Below, in pieces: positions 1 to 8,549 of a stretch of DNA of 64,000 nt. Below the pieces are notes generated by a model. That model had not been told where the DNA came from, ran no database searches, and saw only the letters and a program-made list of their open reading frames with translations. Source of the DNA: Ensifer sp. Root278 (GTDB lineage: Bacteria > Pseudomonadota > Alphaproteobacteria > Rhizobiales > Rhizobiaceae); contig NZ_LMJJ01000023.1 of NCBI RefSeq assembly GCF_001429285.1, positions 381,041 to 445,040 of the forward strand, written 5' to 3'. Each line of letters opens with the position of its first letter. Within the stretch, counting starts at the first letter, position 1. The position numbers were made by a program, and so were the translations under genes.

Positions 1-120
1 CGCACGGTGGATGGCGAGAAGTCGAATTTCCAGATGACGCGCATCGCCAAGCCCGCCGATATCTACCCGGTCTTCCGCAGGCTCTTTGCCCGGCAGCCGG
101 CCACACGCACCCGGAAATGA
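1..120 (+). CDS. C-terminal end of YeaH/YhbH (DUF444) family protein, partial
   Basis: Only the last 39 codons are in the window, in frame from base 1 to a TGA at 118-120. The encoded tail contains the motif KPADIYPVFRRLF, which resembles the C-terminus of YeaH/YhbH proteins (von Willebrand-A-like, DUF444). The gene ends 12 bases before spoVR. In many proteobacteria the serine kinase PrkA, YeaH and SpoVR are encoded together as a stress/stationary-phase operon, so the context supports the call. The start and most of the gene lie outside the window, so the family assignment rests on a short tail plus the neighbour. Confidence 0.6.
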   Translation, partial: RTVDGEKSNFQMTRIAKPADIYPVFRRLFARQPATRTRK

Positions 121-132
121 GGGGACGACCGG

Positions 133-1677
133 ATGGCTCGACGTGCGACTTCAGGCCTCCTGTTCCAGGGCTCGGACTGGAACTTCACGACCCTTTCGCG
201 TGCCTATGACGCGATCGAGCAAGTCGCGCTTGAGGAAATGGGCCTCAGCGTCTACCCGAACCAGCTGGAGATCATCACCTCCGAGCAGATGCTCGACGCC
301 TATTCCTCGGTCGGCATGCCGCTCATGTACCAGCATTGGTCCTTCGGCAAGCGCTTCGCCTATGAGGAGCACCACTATCGCAAGGGGCACCGCGGCCTCG
401 CCTATGAGCTGGTGATCAATTCCAATCCCTGCATTACCTATCTCATGGAAGAAAACACGATGGCGATGCAGGCGCTGGTCACGGCGCATGCCGCGTTCGG
501 CCACAATCATTTTTTCAAGAACAACTACCTCTTCCGCCAGTGGACCGATGCCGGCGCGATCCTGAGCTACATGGATTTCGCCAAGAAGTACGTGACCAAA
601 TGCGAGGAGCGGCACGGCACCGCCGCCGTCGAGGCGATCCTCGATTCGGCCCATGCGCTGATGGACCAGGGCGTCTTCCGCTATCGCCGGCCGCCGCGGC
701 TCTCCTCCGAAAAGGTTCGGGAACGGGCGCGGGAACGGCTGGAATATGAGGAACAGACCTATAGCGATCTCTGGCGAACGCTGCCGCAGACGGCCGAGAG
801 CCACGACCCGGCCGAAGCCGAGCGAGACGCTTCCGAGCGCAAGAAGGTGCTCAACCTGCCGGAAGAGAACCTGCTCTATTTTCTCGAGAAACACAGCCTG
901 ATCCTGGAGCCGTGGCAGCGGGAATTGCTCCGGATCGTTCGGGTCATCGCGCAATATTTCTACCCGCAGCGGCAGACGAAGGTGATGAACGAGGGCTGCG
1001 CGACCTTCGTCCACTACACCATCATCAACCGGCTCTACGACCAGGGCCGGATTGGCGAGGGCCACATGCTGGAACTCTTGCAGAGCCACTCCAACGTCGT
1101 CTTCCAGCCGGATTTCGACGACCGGCGCTATCCCGGCATCAACCCCTATGCGCTCGGCTTTGCAATGATGCAGGACATCCAGCGGATCGCCACCGAGCCG
1201 ACGGCCGAGGACCGCGACTGGTTTCCGTCCTTTGCCGGCAACGGTGACTGGATGGAGACGCTGCGCGATGCCTGGGCCAACCACCGCGACGAATCCTTCA
1301 TTCTGCAGTATCTGAGCCCGGCCGTGATGCGCAAATTCCGGCTGTTCCACCTCGCGGACCGCGCTTCCGAGCGTTTTGTCGAGGTCGCGTCGATCCACAA
1401 CGAACGCGGCTATTCGGCCGTTCGCTCGGCGCTTTCCAACAGCTACGACGTCGCCGCCAACCAGCCTGATATTCAGGTGATGGACGTCGATCTGCTGGGG
1501 GACCGGCACCTTCGATTGCAGCACAACATCAAGAGCGGCATCGTGCTCGAAGAGGGCAGCCGTAACGCGACATTGCGTCATGTGCGCCACCTCTGGGGCT
1601 ACGAAGTCAGCCTCGCCGGCGTCGACCCGCAAACCGGCCGCACAGTGTATGAATATTCGACGGCAAAGGATGGCTGA
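133..1677 (+). CDS. spoVR: SpoVR family protein
   Basis: Encodes 514 residues, the usual length for the SpoVR/YcgB family. The N-terminus (GSDWNFTTLSRAYDAIEQ) and the segment MNEGCATFVHYTI are typical of the family, as is the PGINPYALGF motif. Members are cytoplasmic proteins of unknown biochemical activity that work with PrkA and YeaH in stationary-phase and stress physiology in non-sporulating bacteria; the name comes from a Bacillus cortex-formation gene. The ATG at 133 is preceded by a GAGGGG ribosome site and lies 12 bases after the yeaH-like stop, so the two genes are almost surely co-transcribed. A long open frame on the opposite strand is a composition shadow. Confidence 0.93.
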   Translation: MARRATSGLLFQGSDWNFTTLSRAYDAIEQVALEEMGLSVYPNQLEIITSEQMLDAYSSVGMPLMYQHWSFGKRFAYEEHHYRKGHRGLAYELVINSNPCITYLMEENTMAMQALVTAHAAFGHNHFFKNNYLFRQWTDAGAILSYMDFAKKYVTKCEERHGTAAVEAILDSAHALMDQGVFRYRRPPRLSSEKVRERARERLEYEEQTYSDLWRTLPQTAESHDPAEAERDASERKKVLNLPEENLLYFLEKHSLILEPWQRELLRIVRVIAQYFYPQRQTKVMNEGCATFVHYTIINRLYDQGRIGEGHMLELLQSHSNVVFQPDFDDRRYPGINPYALGFAMMQDIQRIATEPTAEDRDWFPSFAGNGDWMETLRDAWANHRDESFILQYLSPAVMRKFRLFHLADRASERFVEVASIHNERGYSAVRSALSNSYDVAANQPDIQVMDVDLLGDRHLRLQHNIKSGIVLEEGSRNATLRHVRHLWGYEVSLAGVDPQTGRTVYEYSTAKDG

Positions 1678-1868
1678 GCAAGACGCGAGCGGGCTGCCTC
1701 TTCCCGTTAATGCCGGCAAGGGCGGCGCCTTGGTTGGGCACAAACGGGCATCACAAGAATTCAGGGCAGACATTAGAATTATTTGGCCTTATGGCTGCAT
1801 CAAGCACGTGCGCGCTGCGCCGCGAGGCGGAACCCCGAGTCTACTCCTCAAGGAAAGGATCTTCCGTT

Positions 1869-2792
1869 TCAGCCGGCGAGCGCTTCCTGTGCCGGAGGCG
1901 GTGGCAAGGCCGCTGCCTGCTGAGCCGCCGCAGCAGCCAGCCATTCGCTGAACGCCTGCATCGCCGGCGTGACCGGACGTGATTTCAGCCGCGTCAGCCA
2001 GTAGCTACCCATCGAGGTGTGGACGTCGAAAGGCTGTCGGATCGTGCCGTTCGACAGCAACCGCGAGAACATCAGTGGGGGCGCGAGTGCCACGCCAATC
2101 CCCTGGGCTGCAGCCTCCATCATCGCCAGCGAACTATCGAAGACGATGCCCTTCAGCAGCGGCGCCGGATAGGCAATGCCGGCCGCTTCGAACCAGTTCA
2201 CCCATTCGTCGGCCCGGTAGGACCTGAGCAGCGTTTCGTTCAGGAGATCGGCGGGCGTCTTCAGCCGATCGGCGATCTCGGGAATGCAGAGCACGGAAAG
2301 CGGCGCCTCGAAGAGCCGCGTCGCCTCGATATTATGCCAGGAGCCGCCGCCGAAGCGGATGGCGAAATCCAGGCCTTCCGCGGCCATGTCGACCCGGTTG
2401 TTGTTGGTCGAAAGGCGGACATCGATGAACGGGTATTTGGCCTGGAAGTCGGCAAGCCGCGGCAACAGCCAGCCGACGGCAAAGGTGCCGACGGCGCCGA
2501 TCATCAGCACTTCGCGAATGTGGCCGGCCTCGAAGCGCTCAAGCATATCCGCCATCCGATCGAAAGAATCCCGCAAGACCGGCAACAACGCCTCGCCCTC
2601 AGCCGTGATCATCAGTCCGCGCGGCAATCGCTTGAACAGGGTGACGTTCAGCCGGCTTTCGAGCAGTTTGACCTGGTGGCTCACCGCAGCCTGCGTTACA
2701 CAGAGTTCGATCGCCGCGCGGGTGAAGCTCAAATGCCGCGCCGATGCCTCGAAGGCGCGCAGCGCATTGAGCGGAAGATATGGCCTGACCAT
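1869..2792 (-). CDS. ampR: LysR-type regulator, AmpR-like
   Basis: The 307-residue protein has an N-terminal winged helix (about residues 5-65, with HLSFTRAAIEL and VTQAAVSHQVKLLE) and a LysR effector domain. Many segments match enterobacterial AmpR nearly word for word: PLNALRAFEASARHLSFTRA, AEGEALLPVLRDSFDRMA, VGTFAVG, STNNNRVDMAAEGLD, IRFGGGSWH, LLRSYRADEW and FDSSLAMMEAA. AmpR senses cell-wall muropeptides and controls the beta-lactamase ampC. No ampC is nearby; the divergent neighbours are two penicillin-binding protein genes. The last 20 residues are an Ala/Gln/Pro-rich tail not found in classical AmpR. It could also be a GcvA-clade paralogue, but the match favours AmpR. Confidence 0.8.
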   Translation of the reverse strand: MVRPYLPLNALRAFEASARHLSFTRAAIELCVTQAAVSHQVKLLESRLNVTLFKRLPRGLMITAEGEALLPVLRDSFDRMADMLERFEAGHIREVLMIGAVGTFAVGWLLPRLADFQAKYPFIDVRLSTNNNRVDMAAEGLDFAIRFGGGSWHNIEATRLFEAPLSVLCIPEIADRLKTPADLLNETLLRSYRADEWVNWFEAAGIAYPAPLLKGIVFDSSLAMMEAAAQGIGVALAPPLMFSRLLSNGTIRQPFDVHTSMGSYWLTRLKSRPVTPAMQAFSEWLAAAAAQQAAALPPPPAQEALAG

Positions 2793-2964
2793 GTATGCCC
2801 TAACTCATCTAATGGGTCTCGCAAATAAACGTGGTTTGTTGCTCCGGCACAATCCCTTTACGGTGAACTCCATCGGCTGACGCGGCTGTAGCTCGGCAGC
2901 ATCAGCTCAGGAAGGTGCGGCCGATTGCGCTGCTTACGGGGATCGATCCCATGCGCCGTTTCGC
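2793..2964. promoter_or_regulatory. ampR promoter side of the divergent ampR/pbp region
   Basis: Non-coding stretch immediately upstream of the ampR-like gene. It contains CTAACTCATCTAAT at 2799-2812, with two CTAA(T) elements close to the regulator start, resembling the CTAAT-type boxes recognised by GcvA/AmpR-clade LysR proteins. This is a weak motif match, offered as a candidate autoregulatory site. No other feature was seen here before the repeat element that starts near 2965. Confidence 0.3.
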
Positions 2965-3059
2965 CTACAGCGCCGCGCGTCTTAGCAGACGCGCAAAGGT
3001 CGCTGTAGAACTGCATGTCTTCGTCCTCAAATCGATGTCGATTTAAGGAGACATGCAGT
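2965..3059. repeat. RIME-like intergenic mosaic element with two large palindromes
   Basis: Two consecutive hairpins are visible. The first has arms CTACAGCG (2965-2972) and CGCTGTAG (3001-3008) and an inner perfect 8-bp stem GCGCGTCT/AGACGCGC (2975-2982 / 2987-2994) with a TAGC loop. The second has an 11-bp outer stem ACTGCATGTCT/AGACATGCAGT (3010-3020 / 3049-3059) and an inner AAATCG/CGATTT stem. The size (about 100 bp) and two-palindrome plan match the Rhizobium-specific intergenic mosaic element RIME1, a dispersed non-coding repeat of Rhizobiales. It lies between ampR and the pbp genes. Confidence 0.75.
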
Positions 3060-3203
3060 CGCCATAGCGCCCGCTCGCATCGTCTCCGCAGCCGACATCA
3101 CGCATGCCGGCGAAGCCAAATGCCGTTCCAAGACAGGCCGCGAGCCGCACGGACATCCGTGCCGGCCAGGCTATCTATTATCCCAAAGGTCCGTTCCGCC
3201 CTT

Positions 3204-5657
3204 ATGAAGTTCATCGCAAACCTGCTTGGTACATCCCTCAATCTCGTAACCGTCGTCGCACTCGCGGCGGCCACGGTCGTCGCAGCGTTGACGCGACACC
3301 TGCCCGATCACCGCACGCTCGCGAACTGGGAACCGGCAGTCACCACCCGCCTCTATGCCGGCGACGGCACGATGGTCGGAGAACTCGCGCGCGAACGCCG
3401 GCTGTTCCTGCCGATCGGCGCGATCCCCGCCCGCATCCGCCAGGCATTCCTTTCGGCCGAGGACAAGAATTTCTACGCCCATCCCGGGATCGACGTTGCG
3501 AGCATCGGCACGGCACTTCTGTCCAATCTCGCCAATTACGGTTCCGGCCGTCGCATGATCGGCGGCTCGACGATCACGCAGCAGATCGCCAAGAATTTTC
3601 TCCTGTCTTCCGACCGGACGGTGGAGCGGAAGCTGCGCGAAGCGATCCTTTCGCTGCGGATCGACCAGACCTATTCCAAGGACCGTATTCTCGAACTCTA
3701 TCTCAACGACATCTATCTCGGGCGCGGCGCCTATGGCGTGGCACAGGCGGCGCTCACCTATTTCGACAAGCCGGTGAGCGAGCTCTCGGTTTCTGAGGCC
3801 GCCTTCCTCGCCGCCCTCCCGAAGGCGCCCAACAATTACAATCCCGATCGCCAGGCGGAGCGCGCAATGGGCCGCCGCAACTGGGTCATCGACCAGATGC
3901 GCCAGAACGGCTTTGTCGACGCAGCGGCGGCTGCCCAGGCGGCGGCAGCTCCTCTCGGCGTCGATCGGCGCACGCCATCGCCCGCCGTCGCCGCTGCCGA
4001 CTACTTCACCGAAGAAGTCCGCCGCCAGCTCAACACCCAGTATGGCGAGGCTGCACTCTACACCGCCGGCTTTTCGGTGCGCACCACGCTCGATCCGCGG
4101 CTGCAGGAAGCTGCGATGAAAGCGTTACGCAAGGGCCTCGTCGCCTATGACCAGGCGAAAGGCTACCGCGGCCCGATCGCCAGAATATCCTCGATCAAGG
4201 ACTGGCCTTCGGCGCTCGCCAAGCTCCGGCCGCTTTCCGACGTGCCGGAATGGCGGCTGGGCGTGGTGCTCGCCGCCGGGAAGGCCGACGCGGAAATCGG
4301 TCTCCGCCCGGAGTCCACGGCGTCAAACGGGATCACCCCGGCAGAGACCATAGGCCTTGACCGGAAAGGCGCCACCTGGGCGCTCTGCCGCTCGGCCAAG
4401 GGAAAGCACAACTGTGCCGCAGGCATCGATGGCGTTCTGACGCCCGGCGATGTCGTCTATGTGGAGAAGCAGGAGGACGGCTATGTCCTGCGGCAGCCGC
4501 CGCTCGTTCAGGGCGCTCTCGTTTCCATGGATCCGAACACCGGTCGCGTGCTCGCAGTCGCCGGCGGCTTTTCCTACGTACAGTCGGAATTCAACCGCGC
4601 GACGCAGGCCTATCGCCAGCCCGGCTCATCCTTCAAGCCCTTCGTCTATGCCGCCGCTCTCGACAACGGCTATGCGCCGACGACGCTGGTGATGGATGCG
4701 CCGATCGCCCTTGCCGACGGTGCCGGCAGGACATGGAAGCCGAAGAACTACGACGGGCGCTTCAGCGGTCCTTCCACCTTGCGCGTCGGGCTGGAAAACA
4801 GTCGCAACCTGATGACCGTGCGTCTCGCCCGGCATCTCGGCATGGATCTCGTGGCAGATTACGGCAAGCGCTTCGGCATCTATGACGAGCTCAAACCCTA
4901 TCTGCCGATGTCGCTCGGCGCCGGCGAGACGACGCTGTTGCGGCTGGTCTCCGCTTATGCGGTCATCGCCAATGGCGGCAAGGCGGTCACGCCCTCGATG
5001 GTCGACCGCATCCAGGATCGCTACGGCCGCACGATCTTTCGCCACGACCAGCGCCGCTGCGACGATTGCAACGGCGCCGACTGGACCGGCCAGGAAGAGC
5101 CTGTGCCGGTCGACGATCGCGACTATGTGCTCGACCCGATGACCGCCTATCAGGTGACCTCGATGCTGCGCGGTGTCGTGGAGCGCGGCACCGCCAGGAA
5201 TGTCGGCTCGCTCGGCGTGCCGATCGCCGGCAAGACCGGAACCACCAATGACGAAAAGGACGTCTGGTTCGTCGGCTTCACCCCGAACATCGTCACCGGC
5301 GTTTTCCTTGGCTACGACACGCCGAAGCCGATGGGCTATGGTGAAACCGGCGGCGGTCTCGCCGCACCCATCTTCATCGATTTCATGAAGATAGCCCTTC
5401 AAGGGCGTCCGGCGGCCGATTTCCACGCGCCACCAGGCATGATGCTGGAGGCGATCGACAGGAAGAGCGGCCAGCCTGTGCCCGAGGGCACGCCCGGGGC
5501 CATTGTCGAATCCTTCAAGCCAGGGACGGCCCCCTGCATGAGCGGGTGCGCCGTCATCGACGGTTTCGAAACGGCGAGCACGTCGGCCACCGCCGACCCA
5601 GACCTCTCCCCGGAACTGCGTGAAAAGCTGCTCACCAACGGCAACGGGCTCTATTGA
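3204..5657 (+). CDS. Penicillin-binding protein 1A-type bifunctional transglycosylase/transpeptidase
   Basis: An 817-residue class A PBP. One N-terminal membrane anchor (about residues 8-28) is followed by the glycosyltransferase domain with SAEDKNFYAHPG (near 85) and GGSTITQQIAKN (near 120). The transpeptidase domain follows with the SxxK motif SSFK (near 475), the SRN motif, and KTGTT (near 676). It polymerises and cross-links peptidoglycan in the periplasm. The ATG at 3204 is chosen because it opens directly onto the membrane anchor; an in-frame upstream start at 3015 would add an Arg/Ser-rich stretch encoded by the RIME-like repeat and is unlikely. The Shine-Dalgarno sequence is weak. Only one base separates its stop from the next pbp gene. 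Confidence 0.93.
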   Translation: MKFIANLLGTSLNLVTVVALAAATVVAALTRHLPDHRTLANWEPAVTTRLYAGDGTMVGELARERRLFLPIGAIPARIRQAFLSAEDKNFYAHPGIDVASIGTALLSNLANYGSGRRMIGGSTITQQIAKNFLLSSDRTVERKLREAILSLRIDQTYSKDRILELYLNDIYLGRGAYGVAQAALTYFDKPVSELSVSEAAFLAALPKAPNNYNPDRQAERAMGRRNWVIDQMRQNGFVDAAAAAQAAAAPLGVDRRTPSPAVAAADYFTEEVRRQLNTQYGEAALYTAGFSVRTTLDPRLQEAAMKALRKGLVAYDQAKGYRGPIARISSIKDWPSALAKLRPLSDVPEWRLGVVLAAGKADAEIGLRPESTASNGITPAETIGLDRKGATWALCRSAKGKHNCAAGIDGVLTPGDVVYVEKQEDGYVLRQPPLVQGALVSMDPNTGRVLAVAGGFSYVQSEFNRATQAYRQPGSSFKPFVYAAALDNGYAPTTLVMDAPIALADGAGRTWKPKNYDGRFSGPSTLRVGLENSRNLMTVRLARHLGMDLVADYGKRFGIYDELKPYLPMSLGAGETTLLRLVSAYAVIANGGKAVTPSMVDRIQDRYGRTIFRHDQRRCDDCNGADWTGQEEPVPVDDRDYVLDPMTAYQVTSMLRGVVERGTARNVGSLGVPIAGKTGTTNDEKDVWFVGFTPNIVTGVFLGYDTPKPMGYGETGGGLAAPIFIDFMKIALQGRPAADFHAPPGMMLEAIDRKSGQPVPEGTPGAIVESFKPGTAPCMSGCAVIDGFETASTSATADPDLSPELREKLLTNGNGLY

Positions 5658-5658
5658 T

Positions 5659-7395
5659 ATGGTACGTCAGGTTCAGTCCCGCCCGGATCGTCGTGGCCGG
5701 CTCCTCTTTGTCATCGGCGCCTTCGCGCTGGTCTTCGGCCTCATGCTCGCGCGCCTCGTCCAGCTTGGCGTCGCGGACTATGAGCGGACCGGCTACATAC
5801 CGCCGCCGCCGAGCCTTGGCCGCCCGTCGATCCTCGACCGGAACGGCAATCTGCTGGCGATCGATGTGCCGAGTTCCGGGCTTTATGCCGAACCACGGCT
5901 GATCGTCGATGTCGACGAGGCCGTCGAGAAGCTGACCGCGATCTTCCCTGACATCGACGGGCGCGATCTCTACCGACGGCTGAAGAGCGGCGCAGCCTTT
6001 GCCTGGATCAAGCGTCAGGTAACGCCGGCGGAGGAACAGGCCGTCTGGAACGCCGGCATTCCCGCTATCGGCTTCCAGCGCGAGAAGCAGCGCTTTTATC
6101 CCAACGGATCGCTCGCCGCCCATGTGCTCGGCACCGTCGACATCGACAATATCGGCATTGCCGGTATCGAGAGATGGATCGAGGGACAGGGTCTGGAGGT
6201 CCTGCGCCAAAGCGGCATGGATCTCTCCCACCGCAATCTCGAGCCGGTGAGTGTCACGCTCGACATCCGCATCCAGCACGCGCTCGAGACCGAGCTGCGC
6301 AAGGCGATCGCCAAGTTCAGCGCCAAGGCGGGCGCCGGGCTGGTGCTTGATGTCACCAATGGCGAGATCCTGGCGCTCGTTTCCTATCCCGATTTCGACC
6401 CGAATCTGCCTGTCGATGCGCTGAAGCCCGATCGCATCAACCGCATCGCCGCCGCCACCTTCGAGATGGGCTCGACCTTCAAGGCGCTGACGACGGCGAT
6501 GGCGCTCGACTCGGGCCAGTTCACCCTTCGCTCCGTCATCGACGCGAGCAGGCCGCTCGCCTTCGGCCGTTTCCGCATCAACGACTATCGCGGCCAGTAT
6601 CGGCCGCTGACGCTGCCCGAAGCCTTCATCTACTCTTCCAATATTTCGATGGCGAAGATGGCGATTGCCGTTGGTCCGGAAAATCTGCGGACGTTCCTGA
6701 CGCGGTTCGGGCAGATGTCGCGGCTGACGACCGAACTGCCGGAAAGCGCCCATCCGCAATTGCCGCGGCGTTGGGGCGAGATCGATACGGCAACCGCCTC
6801 CTACGGTCACGGTATCGCCGTCACGCCGCTGCAGGCGAGTATCGCAGTTGCGGCGCTCGTCAATGGCGGCCGTCTCATAAGGCCGACGCTGATCAAGGGC
6901 GCACCGCTCGAAAATCGCCTGCTGGCCCGCGACCTGATCAAGCCGGAGACCGGCGAGGCGCTGCGTTATCTGCTGCGGCTCAATGCCAAGACCGGCTCGG
7001 CGAAACGGGCCGAGGTCAAAGGCTATTTCATCGGCGGCAAGACCGGCACGGCCGAGAAGGTCGTCGGCGGCCGTTACTCCAAGGAACTCAACATCACGTC
7101 CTTCATGGGCATCGTCCCGGTGGATAACCCGCGTTATCTCCTGCTCACCTTGCTCGATGAGCCGAAGGGCCTGCCGGAAACCTATGGTTTCCGCACCTCG
7201 GGCTGGAACGCAACACCGCTCGGCGGTGCGGTCTTCGAGCGCATCCTGCCGATGCTTGCGCTGATGCCCGATTTCGAGATCGCCGATGTCAGCTTTCCAG
7301 ACATCAGTAGCCAGGGGACCTTTGGCTCACAGCTCTTTCCGTCTTCGGCGAGCAAGGGCGAACGTAACAGCCGTCCCATCGACGGCGCGCTCTGA
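5659..7395 (+). CDS. Class B penicillin-binding protein, FtsI/PBP2-like transpeptidase
   Basis: A 578-residue protein with an N-terminal membrane segment (LLFVIGAFALVFGLMLARL, about 14-33), a dimerisation/pedestal region (DRNGNLLAIDVPSSGLYAEP), and a transpeptidase domain carrying STFK (near 272), SSN (near 326) and KTGTA (near 461). The architecture is that of FtsI (PBP3), the septal transpeptidase. The ATG follows the upstream TGA after one base, so translation is probably coupled. The genes are not in a dcw division cluster, so this is likely an accessory FtsI paralogue paired with a class A PBP, a combination that could act as a dedicated synthase. Confidence 0.9.
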   Translation: MVRQVQSRPDRRGRLLFVIGAFALVFGLMLARLVQLGVADYERTGYIPPPPSLGRPSILDRNGNLLAIDVPSSGLYAEPRLIVDVDEAVEKLTAIFPDIDGRDLYRRLKSGAAFAWIKRQVTPAEEQAVWNAGIPAIGFQREKQRFYPNGSLAAHVLGTVDIDNIGIAGIERWIEGQGLEVLRQSGMDLSHRNLEPVSVTLDIRIQHALETELRKAIAKFSAKAGAGLVLDVTNGEILALVSYPDFDPNLPVDALKPDRINRIAAATFEMGSTFKALTTAMALDSGQFTLRSVIDASRPLAFGRFRINDYRGQYRPLTLPEAFIYSSNISMAKMAIAVGPENLRTFLTRFGQMSRLTTELPESAHPQLPRRWGEIDTATASYGHGIAVTPLQASIAVAALVNGGRLIRPTLIKGAPLENRLLARDLIKPETGEALRYLLRLNAKTGSAKRAEVKGYFIGGKTGTAEKVVGGRYSKELNITSFMGIVPVDNPRYLLLTLLDEPKGLPETYGFRTSGWNATPLGGAVFERILPMLALMPDFEIADVSFPDISSQGTFGSQLFPSSASKGERNSRPIDGAL

Positions 7396-7419
7396 CGCGC
7401 GGCTTGCCTGAACGCAGCA

Positions 7420-7446
7420 ACGCCCCCGTGACTTCCACGAGGGCGT
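7420..7446. terminator. Hairpin between convergent genes
   Basis: An 11-bp stem with one mismatch, ACGCCCCCGTG / CACGAGGGCGT around an ACTTC loop, sits between the convergent pbp and solute-binding genes. There is no long T-tract on either strand, so it may be a Rho-assisted or bidirectional barrier rather than a classical intrinsic terminator. Confidence 0.45.
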
Positions 7447-7476
7447 GTGCATGCGCGAACAAAGGTTAGCTAATAC

Positions 7477-8532
7477 TTACCTTTCGATCATGCGGTTCCA
7501 GCGCTTGTTCCATTCCTGCCGGTTCTGGTTAATTGCATCCCAGTCGAGGACCTTGGCGGTCTCCATGTTGGTCTTGAAGGTCGAAAGCTTCGCGTTCGCC
7601 GCATCCGTACCCGCCTTGGCATTGATGTTCGATGGGATGATGTTGCCGTTGTCGAGCGCCAGGCTCTGCGCCTCGGCCGAAAGCAGATAGTGGGCGAGCT
7701 TCTGGCTGAGTTCCGGCTCGCTGTTGTTGGCGATCACGCATTCGGTGACGGCAAGCACGACCGAGCCTTCCTTGGGCTGGGCATATTCGACCGGAATGCC
7801 CTTGTCCTTCAGGTTGTTGACGGCCGTCGGCGTCAACGGGAAGATCGCCGCCTCGCCGGTCTGCACCATCTCCGAGATCTTGGCCGAGCTCGGAATGAAC
7901 TCGATGACGTTCTTGCCGATCGTATCGGAGAACTTCTCGAAGCCGGGCTCGACGTTGGTCTCATTGCCGCCCTGGATGCGGTTGAACATCAGGAAGGCGT
8001 GCAGGCCGAAGCTGGAGGCGGAGGCGGACTGGAACACGACGGCGTTTTCGAACTTCGGATCGGCCATGTCCATCCACGACGTCGGCGCCGGCCAACCCTT
8101 CTCATCGAAGAGCTTCTTATTGTAGGCAAGCCCGGTCATGCCCATGTCGACGCCGATCGCCATGTCGTCCTTGAGGCGCGCGGCCGGCTGGATCTGGTCG
8201 AGCACCGGATCGGCGGTGATTTTCTGGCAGAGGCCGCCGCCGATCGCGCGCACCATAACGCCGTCGTCGAGCAGCATGACATGCATCTGCGGATTGTCTT
8301 TGGCGGCCGTCGCCTTTGCCAGAATATCGGCGGAGGTGCCGGGCACGACGACGACCTTGACGTCGTTCGCCTTCTCGAAGGGCGGCAGCACGTGTTCGGT
8401 ATAGGCACGCTCGAAGTTGCCGCCGTTCATGCCTATATAGAGCGTCTTGGTTTCCGCCGACGCAGCGTTCTGCTGCAGGACAAAGGCCAGCAATGCGAGG
8501 GCCGTGGTTTTGGTAAGCCGTTGGTCGATCAT
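7477..8532 (-). CDS. ABC transporter solute-binding protein, spermidine/putrescine (PotD) type
   Basis: A 351-residue periplasmic protein. A signal peptide of about 26 residues ends at AASA, and the mature part begins with TKTLYIGMNGGNFERAYTEHVLPPFEKAN, the family 1 extracellular binding-protein fold also used for putrescine, opines and iron. The motif IGVDMGMTGLAYNKKLFDE is typical. It is the last gene of a seven-gene transport/oxidation operon read right to left. The ATG at 8532 was chosen because it opens the signal peptide and follows a GGGGAA-type ribosome site; a longer in-frame extension to 8988 overlaps the upstream oxidase and is rejected. Confidence 0.88.
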   Translation of the reverse strand: MIDQRLTKTTALALLAFVLQQNAASAETKTLYIGMNGGNFERAYTEHVLPPFEKANDVKVVVVPGTSADILAKATAAKDNPQMHVMLLDDGVMVRAIGGGLCQKITADPVLDQIQPAARLKDDMAIGVDMGMTGLAYNKKLFDEKGWPAPTSWMDMADPKFENAVVFQSASASSFGLHAFLMFNRIQGGNETNVEPGFEKFSDTIGKNVIEFIPSSAKISEMVQTGEAAIFPLTPTAVNNLKDKGIPVEYAQPKEGSVVLAVTECVIANNSEPELSQKLAHYLLSAEAQSLALDNGNIIPSNINAKAGTDAANAKLSTFKTNMETAKVLDWDAINQNRQEWNKRWNRMIER

Positions 8533-8549
8533 GGTATTCCCCTTTCTGT

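Noticed and set aside
151-1773. Long open frame (540 codons) on the minus strand antisense to spoVR
   Set aside because: High-GC composition produces long antisense frames; it shows no recognisable family features and lies wholly over a well-supported gene.
1678-1868. Gap after spoVR checked for a terminator or RNA gene
   Set aside because: No convincing stem-loop with T-run and no recognisable RNA was seen.
3015-3203. In-frame upstream start extending the class A PBP by 63 residues
   Set aside because: The extension is encoded by the RIME-like repeat and is Arg/Ser-rich; the membrane anchor begins at the ATG at 3204.
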